Origin: Crocosphaera sp.
GTDB taxonomy: Bacteria > Cyanobacteriota > Cyanobacteriia > Cyanobacteriales > Microcystaceae
Assembly (NCBI RefSeq): GCF_030064895.1
Contig: NZ_JASJEB010000009.1
Span: 21,818-85,817 of the forward strand
Direction: 5' to 3'
Length of the DNA: 64,000 nt
In this document: positions 28,226-37,322 of the stretch, piece after piece
Layout of the letters: the number at the start of each line of letters is the position of its first letter
How positions within the stretch are numbered: the stretch's first letter is position 1
Position numbers and translations under genes: made by a program
Notes under the pieces: generated by a model
What the model was told of the DNA's origin: nothing
Databases searched by the model: none
The model's input: the letters and a program-made list of their open reading frames with translations, nothing else

Positions 28226-28768
28226 TCATGAAACAGAAACACAACGACGTTCAGAACAGTAACCCATCAAATTAACCCCGTTCATCATCTTAACCGTAGT
28301 AACCCTGACCCGAAAATCATCGGTTAGAAACCAACAGCGTTCTTGACCTTGATTCCGCTCATATTCCGTCTCAATTGTCAATACTCCATTCTCAGAAAAA
28401 TTGTAGACACTGACCACAGGAATCCCTTCTACATAACCACGATTTCGTAAAAATTTACCCTGGTGAGGATTAGGTCCATAAGGAACGTCCACTAAAATCG
28501 CAGCATAGTTCTCGTTAGGTTCTTTCTCCTCTAAGTTATCCTGCCAGGCGAAACTAGCACCACCAGTGACCAGGTTGGAATCTACTCCTTGTTCTTGACA
28601 AACCTTCAGAACCCTTGGGTCATTTTTGTCCAACACTTTAATAATCAAGTTAGACAGTCCTGACTCATCAGCCAGGGAATCAAAACGATGGACTGTACGC
28701 TGGGAAAACCAGACTCCCTCACTTTTACGAAAAAAATCCATCATGGTCATAGGAGGTGTCAGTAACAT
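28226..28768 (-). CDS. CpeS/CpcS-family phycobilin lyase, CpeU-like
   Basis: 180 residues. FFRKSEGVWFSQRTVHRFDS, DVPYGPNPHQGKFLRNRGY, VSVYNFSENGVLTIETEYER and RCWFLTDDFRVRVTTVK are the beta-barrel CpeS/CpcS lyase pattern. The family attaches bilins to Cys82-equivalents or acts as partner subunit (CpeU). A second family member with higher resemblance to CpeS is at 30927-31466, so this copy may be the CpeU-type. Start ATG 28768 has AAGGA upstream; in-frame ATGs at 28750 and 28744 are alternatives. It shares a 50-bp divergent promoter with the pentapeptide gene. Confidence 0.75.
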   Translation of the reverse strand: MLLTPPMTMMDFFRKSEGVWFSQRTVHRFDSLADESGLSNLIIKVLDKNDPRVLKVCQEQGVDSNLVTGGASFAWQDNLEEKEPNENYAAILVDVPYGPNPHQGKFLRNRGYVEGIPVVSVYNFSENGVLTIETEYERNQGQERCWFLTDDFRVRVTTVKMMNGVNLMGYCSERRCVSVS

Positions 28769-28818
28769 TTATGTTTTATCCTTAATTACAAAAATTCACT
28801 CAACTAACTCATTTTCCC

Positions 28819-29640
28819 ATGAAAACCCTTGCTACTTTCATTAGCTCTATTCCTCTCTCTCTTGATGAAGTCAAATCCACTTTAAGCAATAGCAGGAGCC
28901 TTACCAATAGTAATTTACAAGGCATAAATCTCAGCCAGATGGATTTATCCCAAACCAATTTAAGCGGTGCTATCTTAATTGGGGCTAATCTTCAGGGAAC
29001 CAACTTGCAGGGGGCTAACTTACAAGGGGCTGACTTGCGAGGGGCCAACTTACAAGGAGCGAACCTCACCGATGCTGACTTACAAGACAGTTATTTACAC
29101 CGGACCCAGTTACAAGGGTGTAATTTAAGCGGTACCAAGTTAGACTCAGCTAAACTGCAACTGGCACTCTACGACTCTCTCACAGTCTGGCCTGAAGGCT
29201 ATAATTATCGGAATTCTGGGGCTGTGGGTCCTTATGCTAACCTTGCAGGGGTTTTCTTGAATACAGCTAATTTGAGGGGCGCAGACCTCCGTTATGCTAA
29301 CTTGAGAGGAGCTTATTTGAGTGGGGCTGATTTGACGGGGGCAAACTTGGAAGGAGCAGCCTTAAGTGGAGCTAACCTTCAAGGAGCATTTCTCACAGGG
29401 GCTTATTTATCCCAAGCTCGACTCATTAGTGCGGAGTTACAGGGAGTCGACCTGCGAGGGGCCGACTTAACTGAAGTGAGTTGGGAACAGTTACAGAGTA
29501 TTGCTGGAGCAGACTTTACAGGAACTAAGGGATTGAGTGAGTCTGACAGGGTGTTTTTATGCAGTCGTCCCTCCCAAGAATTAGGGACTTGGAATTCTTT
29601 CACTCGCTCTAATACAGCGAAAAGTCTTGGCTGTAGTTAA
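28819..29640 (+). CDS. Pentapeptide-repeat protein
   Basis: 273 residues. After about 35 residues it consists of A(D/N)LXX repeats (NLQGTNLQGANLQGADLRGA and further runs), giving a right-handed quadrilateral beta-helix. A break near residues 115-145 (SLTVWPEGYNYRNSGAVGPYANLAG) is seen in several cyanobacterial pentapeptide proteins. Function is unknown. It is divergent from the CpeS-type gene and ends next to a large G-rich minisatellite. Presence inside the phycoerythrin region may be incidental. Confidence 0.85.
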   Translation: MKTLATFISSIPLSLDEVKSTLSNSRSLTNSNLQGINLSQMDLSQTNLSGAILIGANLQGTNLQGANLQGADLRGANLQGANLTDADLQDSYLHRTQLQGCNLSGTKLDSAKLQLALYDSLTVWPEGYNYRNSGAVGPYANLAGVFLNTANLRGADLRYANLRGAYLSGADLTGANLEGAALSGANLQGAFLTGAYLSQARLISAELQGVDLRGADLTEVSWEQLQSIAGADFTGTKGLSESDRVFLCSRPSQELGTWNSFTRSNTAKSLGCS

Positions 29641-29643
29641 TGG

Positions 29644-29888
29644 AGTGTGGGGGGTGTGGGGAGTGTGGGGAGACGGGGGAGGCAGGGGTGACGGGGTGAC
29701 GGGGAGACGGGGGAGGCAGGGGTGACGGGGTGACGGGGTGACGGGGTGACGGGGTGACGGGGTGACGGGGAGACGGGGGAGACGGGGTGACGGGGTGACG
29801 GGGTGACGGGGTGACGGGGAGACGGGGGAGACGGGGGAGACGGGGGAGACGGGGGAGGCAGAGGAAGCAGAGGAAGCAGAGGGGGAAA
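29644..29888. repeat. G-rich minisatellite (GTGACGGG units)
   Basis: About 240 bases of 8-base GTGACGGG units with GAGACGGGG, GGGGGAGAC and, at the end, GAGGAAGCA variants. It lies between convergent pentapeptide and cpeR genes. The G-runs on the plus strand could form quadruplexes. The variation in unit order suggests slippage. No inverted ends were found. Confidence 0.85.
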
Positions 29889-29940
29889 TTAATTTATTTT
29901 TAATATTCTAATGGTTTGCAGACAGAGCCTATAACCAATA

Positions 29941-30246
29941 TTAAGGATTTTCAGAAAATCTGGTATGAAAACTACCGTTTTTAAACCAATATTGTTTCAA
30001 TTCATGATGGGGAGTATGCAAGCTTGCTTTGGCTTGATAAAGAAAAATTTGTCGGTGATTTCCTAACCAAACTCGCTTTTTGGGGTCAACACAAATTAAA
30101 CTTCCACCTAAACTAATAACACATTTTTCAAATCGTTCAATGGTGGAATAATCTAGGGTTTCAAAAATGAAAAAATTACCCTCACAGATTAAGTGACGAC
30201 TGCGAATCCAAGCTTGCATTTTTTTCCGAGCAACTGGGGGAAGCAT
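29941..30246 (-). CDS. cpeR: Phycoerythrin operon activator CpeR
   Basis: 101 residues from ATG 30246; the longer frame uses a TTG. MLPPVARKKMQAWIRSRHLI, GNFFIFETLDYSTIERFE, GGSLICVDPKKRVWLGN and LYQAKASLHTPHHELKQYWF match the small CpeR protein of the Fremyella cpeCDESTR operon, needed for transcription of cpeBA and pebAB. How it acts on DNA is not known; it lacks a canonical helix-turn-helix. It follows cpeT with a gap of about 50 bases, closing the cpeC-cpeD-cpeS-cpeT-cpeR series. Confidence 0.8.
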   Translation of the reverse strand: MLPPVARKKMQAWIRSRHLICEGNFFIFETLDYSTIERFEKCVISLGGSLICVDPKKRVWLGNHRQIFLYQAKASLHTPHHELKQYWFKNGSFHTRFSENP

Positions 30247-30299
30247 AACGAATAGGAACAGATTCAATAATTAATAATTAATAATTATTCGGTGATTTT

Positions 30300-30908
30300 T
30301 TATATGGAAGCTAAAATATCGGGAAGTTCATGGGCAAAACTTTCACGTTTTTCAAATTTCAAGGAATCGGTTGCTGTTCCCCACACCTGTTCATGACTAT
30401 TAATATCTAACCCTCGATCTAAACTGGCGAAAGTATTTTCAGTTAGTTCTACTTGACTAACTAAATAAGTGTCGCAACCATTTCTAGTAATTAAACACTG
30501 GTTTCCCTCAACTTTTCCCCGAAACAAATTTCCTTCCTGTTGAAAAATCATCGAACAGTTATAACGACGTTCTATACAATCAGGGGTAATGGTTTTAAGA
30601 ATGTCTCGATCTCTTCCTGCACCAGCATAAAGTATAGGCTCTTTTAGTCCATAATTTTCAATATAAACTTGTCCCTCTTGTTCAACAAAGCGATGAATTC
30701 CTTGACGATAGGGACTCCAAAGATCATAATCGTAAGCTTGCTCAGAATAAAAACCAATTCCCTCAAAAAAATCCCAAGATAAAGGACGAAAAAACACCCG
30801 AATATGAGGGTAATCTTTGGGACTAGAAGCAGCTTGTTTTTGGTTACTAAAATCCCCTGCAAGCCAGTGAGCTAATTTTACACTCAATTGTTCTTTAAGT
30901 TTCAGCAT
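30300..30908 (-). CDS. cpeT: CpeT-family phycoerythrobilin lyase
   Basis: 202 residues of the CpeT/CpcT family, whose members attach bilin to the beta-subunit at Cys153/Cys165. Visible family blocks are LAHWLAGDFSNQKQA, VFFRPLSWDFFEGIGFYSEQ, YDYDLWSPYRQGIHRF, ENYGLKEPILYAGAGRD and CIERRYNCSMIFQQEGNLF. CpeB here has Cys165, the expected target. The gene sits 18 bases from cpeS upstream and starts its own ATG 30908. Confidence 0.85.
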   Translation of the reverse strand: MLKLKEQLSVKLAHWLAGDFSNQKQAASSPKDYPHIRVFFRPLSWDFFEGIGFYSEQAYDYDLWSPYRQGIHRFVEQEGQVYIENYGLKEPILYAGAGRDRDILKTITPDCIERRYNCSMIFQQEGNLFRGKVEGNQCLITRNGCDTYLVSQVELTENTFASLDRGLDINSHEQVWGTATDSLKFEKRESFAHELPDILASI

Positions 30909-30926
30909 TTTTCAAAGTTGGATAAA

Positions 30927-31466
30927 TTATGATTTAGGTTCAAGAACACGAGTTTCTGAGGAAAAAGAAGCCGTAACAACCCCTGACCCTTGGCTTGTTT
31001 TAATCAAAGATACTCGCAGACGAAAATTAGGATTGACAAACCAAATTTTTTCTTCAGCCATAGCACGGTCATAGGGTGTTGTTAACACAAATGTACCATC
31101 TTCCATAATTTGATACTGACCCACAGAAGGAATAGTTTCTGCATAACCCATATCTCGCAGCAATTTTCCAGCTTTGGGATTGCCTGGGTCTGGTATAGGA
31201 ACTAAAATGGTAGTCCCCTCAAAAGTTTCCTCTTGGTCATCCCAGTCTGTTTCTCCTTGCCAACTCATGCGAAAAGGATGAGCCGCTAAAGTCGGGTCAA
31301 TCTTGTAGGATTGACAGAGATCAATAACTTCCTTATCTGACTCTTTTAGGCCAATAATATCAATGGTTGATGTTACTTCTTCAAAGTGTCTGAAAGCGAG
31401 ATGATGGGCGCTACGTTGAGAACGCCAACTGCCCAGGGACAGTTCAACAAATTTAGTAATATCCAT
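30927..31466 (-). CDS. cpeS: CpeS phycoerythrobilin lyase
   Basis: 179 residues, CpeS family: ITKFVELSLGSWRSQRSAHH, ITSWxGE-like SWQGETDWDDQEE, ILVPIPDPGNPKAGKLLRDM, QYQIMEDGTFVLTTPYDRAM and KIWFVNPNFRLRVSLIK. CpeS attaches phycoerythrobilin to Cys80 (Cys82 in phycocyanin numbering) of CpeB. It lies between cpeD and cpeT in the same direction. The resemblance to 28226-28768 is moderate, consistent with separate CpeS and CpeU-type roles. Confidence 0.85.
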   Translation of the reverse strand: MDITKFVELSLGSWRSQRSAHHLAFRHFEEVTSTIDIIGLKESDKEVIDLCQSYKIDPTLAAHPFRMSWQGETDWDDQEETFEGTTILVPIPDPGNPKAGKLLRDMGYAETIPSVGQYQIMEDGTFVLTTPYDRAMAEEKIWFVNPNFRLRVSLIKTSQGSGVVTASFSSETRVLEPKS

Positions 31467-31552
31467 GACAAGTTTTCAACAAAGAGAGCGAATTGTTTAA
31501 TTCGCTCTAAAAACAGTTAAGAGATGCTATAAACAGTATCTCATGAATTTTT

Positions 31553-31654
31553 ATACCATTTTTATTAATTTAGACTACAGATATTTATTTTGTAGGGGTC
31601 AACGGCCGTTGACCCCTAGACCGAATGTGTAGCTAGATTTTTTGAAATTGGTAT
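31553..31654. mobile_element. MITE-like element with ATACCA ends and central palindrome
   Basis: ATACCATTTTTA at the left and TGAAATTGGTAT at the right are inverted. The centre is a perfect palindrome: TAGGGGTCAACGG followed by its exact inverse at 31593-31618. The copy at 58198-58280 has the same ends and the same centre with TT for TC. It lies between cpeS and cpeD, near where a terminator or processing site might act. Confidence 0.7.
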
Positions 31655-31729
31655 TAGTTATTGAGATTTTTAGATGGGGACTCACCTAAAATTTTTTTGA
31701 AAGCATCACAACAGTTTGACCGAAAATGA

Positions 31730-32497
31730 TTAAGCAACTTCAGTAATGCTGACAATCTTGCCACCAGCGCGATGAATGCGTTGAATTTGCGGAGTCATAC
31801 GGTCTCCAGGGACAATATACTCGGTGGTACTAACACGACGAGGAGAATCAAACTTTGCTCCTTTAACCAAGATTTTAAAGGTCTTGGTGGTAGCATCTGG
31901 AGAGATTCCCAAACGTCCTCCCTTGCTGGGTAGGACAATTTTTCCTCCACTATTGCTGGCCACTTCATCGACTAAACGAGAGCCTTTAAAGGCACTATCA
32001 ACACCAGCATAGCCTTGATAGAGGGATAAAGTGCGATTGTAACCCACTTGCTTGGAACCCACTTGGCTTTGCGCCCCTTGATAGTAAGGGATGATATTCT
32101 CGCCGAATTTCGCCTGATATTCGTCGCTATCGAGATAAGAATCGATTTCTGCTTCATATCCAGACTCAATACAGAGACGAATATGGCTGGAAAGTTCTGC
32201 TTGGTCTTGGGGGGCGCGTCCTAATAAGTGTTTGAAGTTCACTTCAACAAAGCGATAAGGGGCGCAGGATTCAAAATAGCGACTACGGTAAAAGTCAGAC
32301 TTTGCCACCTCGCGAACAAATTCTCGGACGGTTAACTCCCCATTAGCTAGGCGAGATTCAGCACTAATTAAGCGTTCGCTCTCCATAACGTGGGGGTTGC
32401 CTAATACTTGCTTGTAGACTCCCCGAATAACGATAGCTACCTCATCAGTGTTTCGAGAAGGAAAGAGTTCCACGGGATTATCTAAAATTACACTCAT
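31730..32497 (-). CDS. cpeD: Phycoerythrin rod linker CpeD
   Basis: 255 residues. An N-terminal PBS-linker domain (about 15-165: EVAIVIRGVYKQVLGNPHVM, ELTVREFVREVAKSDFYRSR, APYRFVEVNFKHLLGRAP, DSYLDSDEYQAKFGENIIPY) is followed by a CpcD-like C-terminal domain (TFKILVKGAKFDSPRRVSTT). It joins phycoerythrin hexamers in rods. The length is near that of CpeD (about 250). The order cpeC, cpeD, cpeS, cpeT, cpeR matches the Fremyella operon except that no cpeE is present. Confidence 0.85.
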   Translation of the reverse strand: MSVILDNPVELFPSRNTDEVAIVIRGVYKQVLGNPHVMESERLISAESRLANGELTVREFVREVAKSDFYRSRYFESCAPYRFVEVNFKHLLGRAPQDQAELSSHIRLCIESGYEAEIDSYLDSDEYQAKFGENIIPYYQGAQSQVGSKQVGYNRTLSLYQGYAGVDSAFKGSRLVDEVASNSGGKIVLPSKGGRLGISPDATTKTFKILVKGAKFDSPRRVSTTEYIVPGDRMTPQIQRIHRAGGKIVSITEVA

Positions 32498-32638
32498 TTG
32501 AGTTCTCCTAGTTTGTTATTGGTTTGAAAATCCAAAGTTTTCCATAATTGATAACTGAATCATCAATTATTGGTTTAAATTGGAAGATCAAAAAATCAGA
32601 GTTTTAACCCCAATTCTTTAATCTTCCGATGTTTGATT

Positions 32639-32777
32639 TATAGGGTTTCTCGGACTAATGAGGTACACCTAACATCTAACTCCGAACTCCGAACTCCGAA
32701 CTCCGAACTCCGAACTCCGAACTCCGAACTCCTAAAACTAGAAAACTGTGTACCTCACAAGTATGAGAATTGCTATA
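32639..32777. mobile_element. TATAG-ended element with seven CTCCGAA heptamers
   Basis: Left end TATAGGGTTTCTC...GAGGTACAC pairs with the right end GTGTACCTC...GAATTGCTATA. The core holds seven exact copies of CTCCGAA (32680-32728). The same ends occur at 42999-43132 with a different core. It separates cpeC from cpeD. Confidence 0.75.
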
Positions 32778-32815
32778 TCTAGACTAAACTGACAGTTATT
32801 TAGTGTTTAAGCAGA

Positions 32816-33691
32816 TTAAACAGCAGTAATACTAGAAATGACACCCCCTTGTTTGTGGATGCGCTGGTATTCTTGGGAGAGTTTATCAAAAGGTACTAAA
32901 TAAACTTTGTTGCTCCGACGGAATTTGGAAACACGATTGACCTTACCAGGAGAGCTATAACCAGTTACCTCGATACGGTAAACTTTTCCTTGATCACTAG
33001 CTCCCACACCTTGACGAGTACGAGATCCTGTAGGAGTATCTTGGAAAGACCAACCTTCTCCAGCACTACCACTAGAAGGAGGAATCACAGCTAGAGGGGT
33101 ATCTTGGATCACATATTTGTTGAGAACTGGTTCTTTTCCTGATAGACTTCCTTTAAGGTCACTGCTAGAAGCTCCCCGTAACATAGCAAACATATGGGTG
33201 AAGCCCACCATTGTCTGTCCAGGTTGGGTTTTATAGCCTCGGTAGTAAGGAACAAAGAATTCCCCATAGGCGTTTTGGTATTCGTCGCTATCGAGGTAAG
33301 AATCGATTTCTGCTTCAAATCCTTGGGTATCTAAGATGGTGCTATGCGCTCTCATCTCTTCTAACCCGTCGGGGGTACGACCAAGAAAATGTTTAAAATT
33401 GAGTTCAATAAACCGATAGCGAGGACAAGAGTCAAAAAAGCGACTGCGGTAAAGATCAGATTTAGCCAAAGCACGCACAAACTCACGGACACTCAATTCT
33501 CCCCGTTTTAATTGGGATTCAGGAATACTAGCCCGTTCGCTTTCCATTACATAGGCATTGCCTAAAATTTGACGGTAGATAGCGCGGATAACGGTTTCTA
33601 CTTCTTCTGCTGAACTCCCTGGTATTAGTTCTACTGGGGGGGTCTCTTCAAACAAACTGACTCCTAATTGAGAGGCAGGTCCAAAAACCAT
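32816..33691 (-). CDS. cpeC: Phycoerythrin rod linker CpeC
   Basis: 291 residues. A PBS-linker domain (about 30-180: EVETVIRAIYRQILGNAYVM, ELSVREFVRALAKSDLYRSR, PRYRFIELNFKHFLGRTP, DSYLDSDEYQNAYGEFFVPY) is followed by a long spacer and a CpcD-like domain (GKVYRIEVTGYSSPGKVNRV). The length suits CpeC (about 286 in Fremyella). It is the first gene of the cpeC-D-S-T-R series. The 5' region (33692-33862) carries no copy of the 39-bp element. Confidence 0.85.
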   Translation of the reverse strand: MVFGPASQLGVSLFEETPPVELIPGSSAEEVETVIRAIYRQILGNAYVMESERASIPESQLKRGELSVREFVRALAKSDLYRSRFFDSCPRYRFIELNFKHFLGRTPDGLEEMRAHSTILDTQGFEAEIDSYLDSDEYQNAYGEFFVPYYRGYKTQPGQTMVGFTHMFAMLRGASSSDLKGSLSGKEPVLNKYVIQDTPLAVIPPSSGSAGEGWSFQDTPTGSRTRQGVGASDQGKVYRIEVTGYSSPGKVNRVSKFRRSNKVYLVPFDKLSQEYQRIHKQGGVISSITAV

Positions 33692-33862
33692 TGATGTAAG
33701 TCTCCTCGTGTTTTTATAGTTTATTTAGCTCTACTTATATAACTTTTTGGGTTTTCTTTATTTAAATAAATGTAAACACTCAATAAATCTTAAAATATAG
33801 GTTAATTACAGAGAAGCCTTCAGTATAAAATAATTATTGGTATTTTATCGGGGATAACAGAT

Positions 33863-34117
33863 ATGAACTCTACTCCAGACTCTACATCGATCAGTTTACA
33901 AGAAACTCAAGAGAATAAGAAACCAGTGACTGCACAAGATTTAGCAGAAGTCATTGAAGAATTTGAAAAATATCGGGAGCGACTCGTCTCCGAAATGGAA
34001 ACAACGGCCAAACGAGCTAAAATGCCTAAGAATGCAGCAATGGCTCAAATAAAACCTCAACTAGACCAAATTGACGCAACACTCTCAAGTCTTCGTCAAC
34101 AGCAAGCTTCAGGTTGA
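33863..34117 (+). CDS. Small conserved hypothetical protein beside cpeC
   Basis: 84 residues. After a flexible 20-residue start it has a coiled-coil helix pair: QDLAEVIEEFEKYRERLVSE with a basic stretch AKRAKMPKNAAMAQIKPQLD and a final amphipathic helix. No family was recognised. It is divergent from cpeC and convergent with the pentein gene. Being in the phycoerythrin island, it may be a light-harvesting accessory, but nothing in the sequence proves that. Confidence 0.6.
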   Translation: MNSTPDSTSISLQETQENKKPVTAQDLAEVIEEFEKYRERLVSEMETTAKRAKMPKNAAMAQIKPQLDQIDATLSSLRQQQASG

Positions 34118-34165
34118 GATTCCCCGGATTAAAAGCATAGGGTTCTCAACAAAATTATTCATATT

Positions 34166-34195
34166 AGTAGGGGTCAACGGCCGTTGACCCCTACT
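34166..34195. repeat. Perfect 30-bp palindrome
   Basis: AGTAGGGGTCAACGG followed by its exact inverse. The same core occurs at 31593-31618, 56847-56873 (one mismatch) and 58214-58241 (TT for TC). Here it lies between two convergent genes, one base before the pentein stop. Confidence 0.85.
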
Positions 34196-35533
34196 TTAGT
34201 TGATTCTGTGTCCTTTGATTCGACATCCCACCCCTCCCCTTTCTTGGAGACTCTTATGTGCTGCATCTTTAGGACTGAAAATTACTTTTTTCACTACTTT
34301 CCACTCTTCAACCATCAAAGTTTGAAACTTTTCCTCCTGCTCTTGTGGCCCTCCGTTGGTGATGTAATAGTTAAATCCATCCTTTCCCTCTACAAACTCA
34401 CCATTGAAGAAGTTATAAAGCAGATTATTTTCTAGTTTGTCTCGTCTGACTTCTAAACCAGCAGTTTCTAAATCTTTTGTAGCTTCTTTCTCTAGTTGAC
34501 ATTGTAACTTCAGTTTGGCCGCCATTTTTTCCGTTGTTAAACAAGGGGCTATTTCTGCCATTTCCATTGCATCTTTAAGACTCTCCCTACTATCGTTGAC
34601 AATAACCACACCATTTCCTATAAACAGCATACCCATGTCCAGATGAAATTGTCCTGGTTGTTCGACACAAATAACCTGCTGAATACCTTCTAAGCCAAAA
34701 TCTTCACAGATAATTCTCCTCACATCGTCGTCATTCAGTTGATATATATGAGCAGTTGCTCCGATCGCATCTTTGCCAACGATAATCACTGGTTGGCCTG
34801 TTTTATCTTCTCCTGTAATCATATTCCCTCCTTCTATATATGCTCTAAGGTGACAAATATTTTGTCCCTTAACTTGTGTCGCACACTCTCGCTCCAATCC
34901 TACTTTGACTGTGTTAACACTTATCCCGAGAGGAATCCATAAGAGATCATCTCGTAGTGCCTCTTCCAAGTTCTCAGGGTCAATTTTTCCTGTCCATCGA
35001 TGTCTTCTGCTTTCTGTCATTGCCCATTGCAGAAGTTGCTCATCGAATGGGTAAAGTATAGCTGTTCGTCCATTTTCTAAGTATTCCACACCGTCTTCTG
35101 CCCACTTCCAGACAGGTTTCTGGCTTTCTATTATGGTGTAATTGAGTAACTGATATTCATCTTTGACTAATTCCTTTTCAATATCCCCCCGACTTTTTTC
35201 GTTAGTCAAGATTTCTAGTTGTAATCCTAATTCTGCAACTGTCCTAGCAAAGAACTTCAAGTGAGCAATTTCTGTTTCAATCAGTTCATCTGTCTGATTT
35301 CGGGTATAAGTCATCTGCAAAACTTGTATTCTGCCATTTGGGGTCTTCTTATAGGGTAGTGCCTTCCCTGTATCAACACTGGGGAGAAGTTCCCTAATAT
35401 TTTGCTGAATTAACCTGATGTCTCGTCCGTTGGGATGAGCTTCACTTGTCATATTTCTGAGCTTTTTGTGCAGTCCATCTAACAACTGCTCCTTGGCTGT
35501 TTGTGTTTGATAACGGCTCAAGTTTTCTTCCAT
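34196..35533 (-). CDS. Pentein-superfamily (guanidino-modifying/deiminase-like) protein in the phycoerythrin cluster
   Basis: 445 residues from ATG 35533, with GGAG about 9 bases upstream. The second half has marks of the guanidino-group-modifying enzyme fold: HLRAYIEGGNMITGEDKTGQ (the EGGN/EGGD substrate loop), the catalytic His region GQFHLDMGMLFIGNGVVIVN, and GGVGCRIKGHRIN near the C terminus, where a nucleophilic Cys would lie. The N-terminal 180 residues are helical and not recognised. Such enzymes hydrolyse or transfer the amidine group of arginine, agmatine or peptidyl arginine. The substrate here is unknown. It is divergent from cpeB, with the cpeBA control region between them. Confidence 0.7.
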   Translation of the reverse strand: MEENLSRYQTQTAKEQLLDGLHKKLRNMTSEAHPNGRDIRLIQQNIRELLPSVDTGKALPYKKTPNGRIQVLQMTYTRNQTDELIETEIAHLKFFARTVAELGLQLEILTNEKSRGDIEKELVKDEYQLLNYTIIESQKPVWKWAEDGVEYLENGRTAILYPFDEQLLQWAMTESRRHRWTGKIDPENLEEALRDDLLWIPLGISVNTVKVGLERECATQVKGQNICHLRAYIEGGNMITGEDKTGQPVIIVGKDAIGATAHIYQLNDDDVRRIICEDFGLEGIQQVICVEQPGQFHLDMGMLFIGNGVVIVNDSRESLKDAMEMAEIAPCLTTEKMAAKLKLQCQLEKEATKDLETAGLEVRRDKLENNLLYNFFNGEFVEGKDGFNYYITNGGPQEQEEKFQTLMVEEWKVVKKVIFSPKDAAHKSLQERGGVGCRIKGHRIN

Positions 35534-35708
35534 TAAAATCAAACTCCATATATTGTTGCCAAAATGTATTTTCTCATAGCAGTTTTCATTTCAATAGACC
35601 TAATTATCTCAATCAAAATTACCCCCACACTCCCCACCCTTCGCACACTTGACACACTTCCCACACTCCCGAAATTGAAGACCAAAATCAAGGTCTGAGT
35701 TTCAGAAT

Positions 35709-35747
35709 ATTACAAAATGTGACTTTCTTTTGCACAAATGAGACAGA
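35709..35747 (+). promoter_or_regulatory. 39-bp shared element upstream of cpeB, candidate CpeR-response site
   Basis: ATTAC-AAAA-TGTGACTTTCT, seven bases, then AAATGAGACAGA, 113 bases before the cpeB start. The same element lies before pebA at 24801-24839 with identical spacing. It is not visible before cpeC, cpeF, cpeY or cpcL, so it seems limited to these two operons in the window. Confidence 0.7.
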
Positions 35748-35783
35748 AGAAACCTTTAGCCTTTATTCTTTTTCTTGAGTTGG

Positions 35784-35813
35784 TTAGTCAAAAACAACCA
35801 AAAGGTTGACTAA
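35784..35813 (+). promoter_or_regulatory. Leader hairpin of cpeBA
   Basis: TTAGTCAA (35784-35791) pairs with TTGACTAA (35806-35813), 47 bases before the cpeB start and 36 bases after the shared element. It could stabilise the leader of this highly expressed mRNA or be an operator. No U-run follows, so it is not a simple terminator. Confidence 0.45.
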
Positions 35814-35830
35814 GCAATTTCAAAAACTAA

Positions 35831-36415
<585 letters not shown>

Positions 36416-36488
36416 TTTGATTAACCGAAAAGATTTAATCAACCAAGAAATTCAAAAATAGTCAAAACCACTAATAGGAGATCATTAA

Positions 36489-36986
<498 letters not shown>

Positions 36987-37041
36987 TCTCTTAATCGATA
37001 GATAATATCGTCACATTCGTGACGGGATACATTATACAACC

Positions 37042-37115
37042 GCAAGTCTAGAGATTCTTCGCTCTTTTGCCATTCCTAATGGGGTTAGGTAATAGCCAAG
37101 GATTTCTAGACTTGC
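37042..37115. repeat. Long inverted repeat downstream of cpeA
   Basis: GCAAGTCTAGAGAT and ATTTCTAGACTTGC form a near-perfect stem with a 46-base inner region. It may be the transcript end of cpeBA or a small element. No U-run follows. Confidence 0.5.
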
Positions 37116-37210
37116 TACTATTTTGATAATAAGTAATAGCTGCACAATCAAGAGATTGGCAGCGTCATTTCATTTATCATTTATCATTCGTTTGGAAGTA
37201 GACTTGAAAC

Positions 37211-37287
37211 CTCTCCCAAACTTCTTTCTCCTTTTAGGGAGAGGCTTGAAACCAAAATGAAAGATGAAAGATGAAAGATGAAAGATG
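37211..37287. repeat. CCTCTCCC hairpin and GAAAGAT heptamer run
   Basis: CCTCTCCC...GGGAGAGG (37211-37244) is a hairpin. It is followed by four to five GAAAGAT heptamers (37260-37286), a short tandemly repeated sequence as common in cyanobacterial DNA. With the inverted repeat at 37042 it fills the gap between cpeA and cpeF. Confidence 0.6.
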
Positions 37288-37322
37288 TTTGGTCAAGTTA
37301 AAAAAGAAATTGCTGATTGTTA

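Noticed and set aside
29644..29888. CRISPR-like array
   Set aside because: The repeats are 8 bases long without spacers of uniform length; it is a minisatellite.
32680..32728. CRISPR-like or coding repeat of CTCCGAA
   Set aside because: Seven-base direct repeats without spacers, inside an element with inverted ends.
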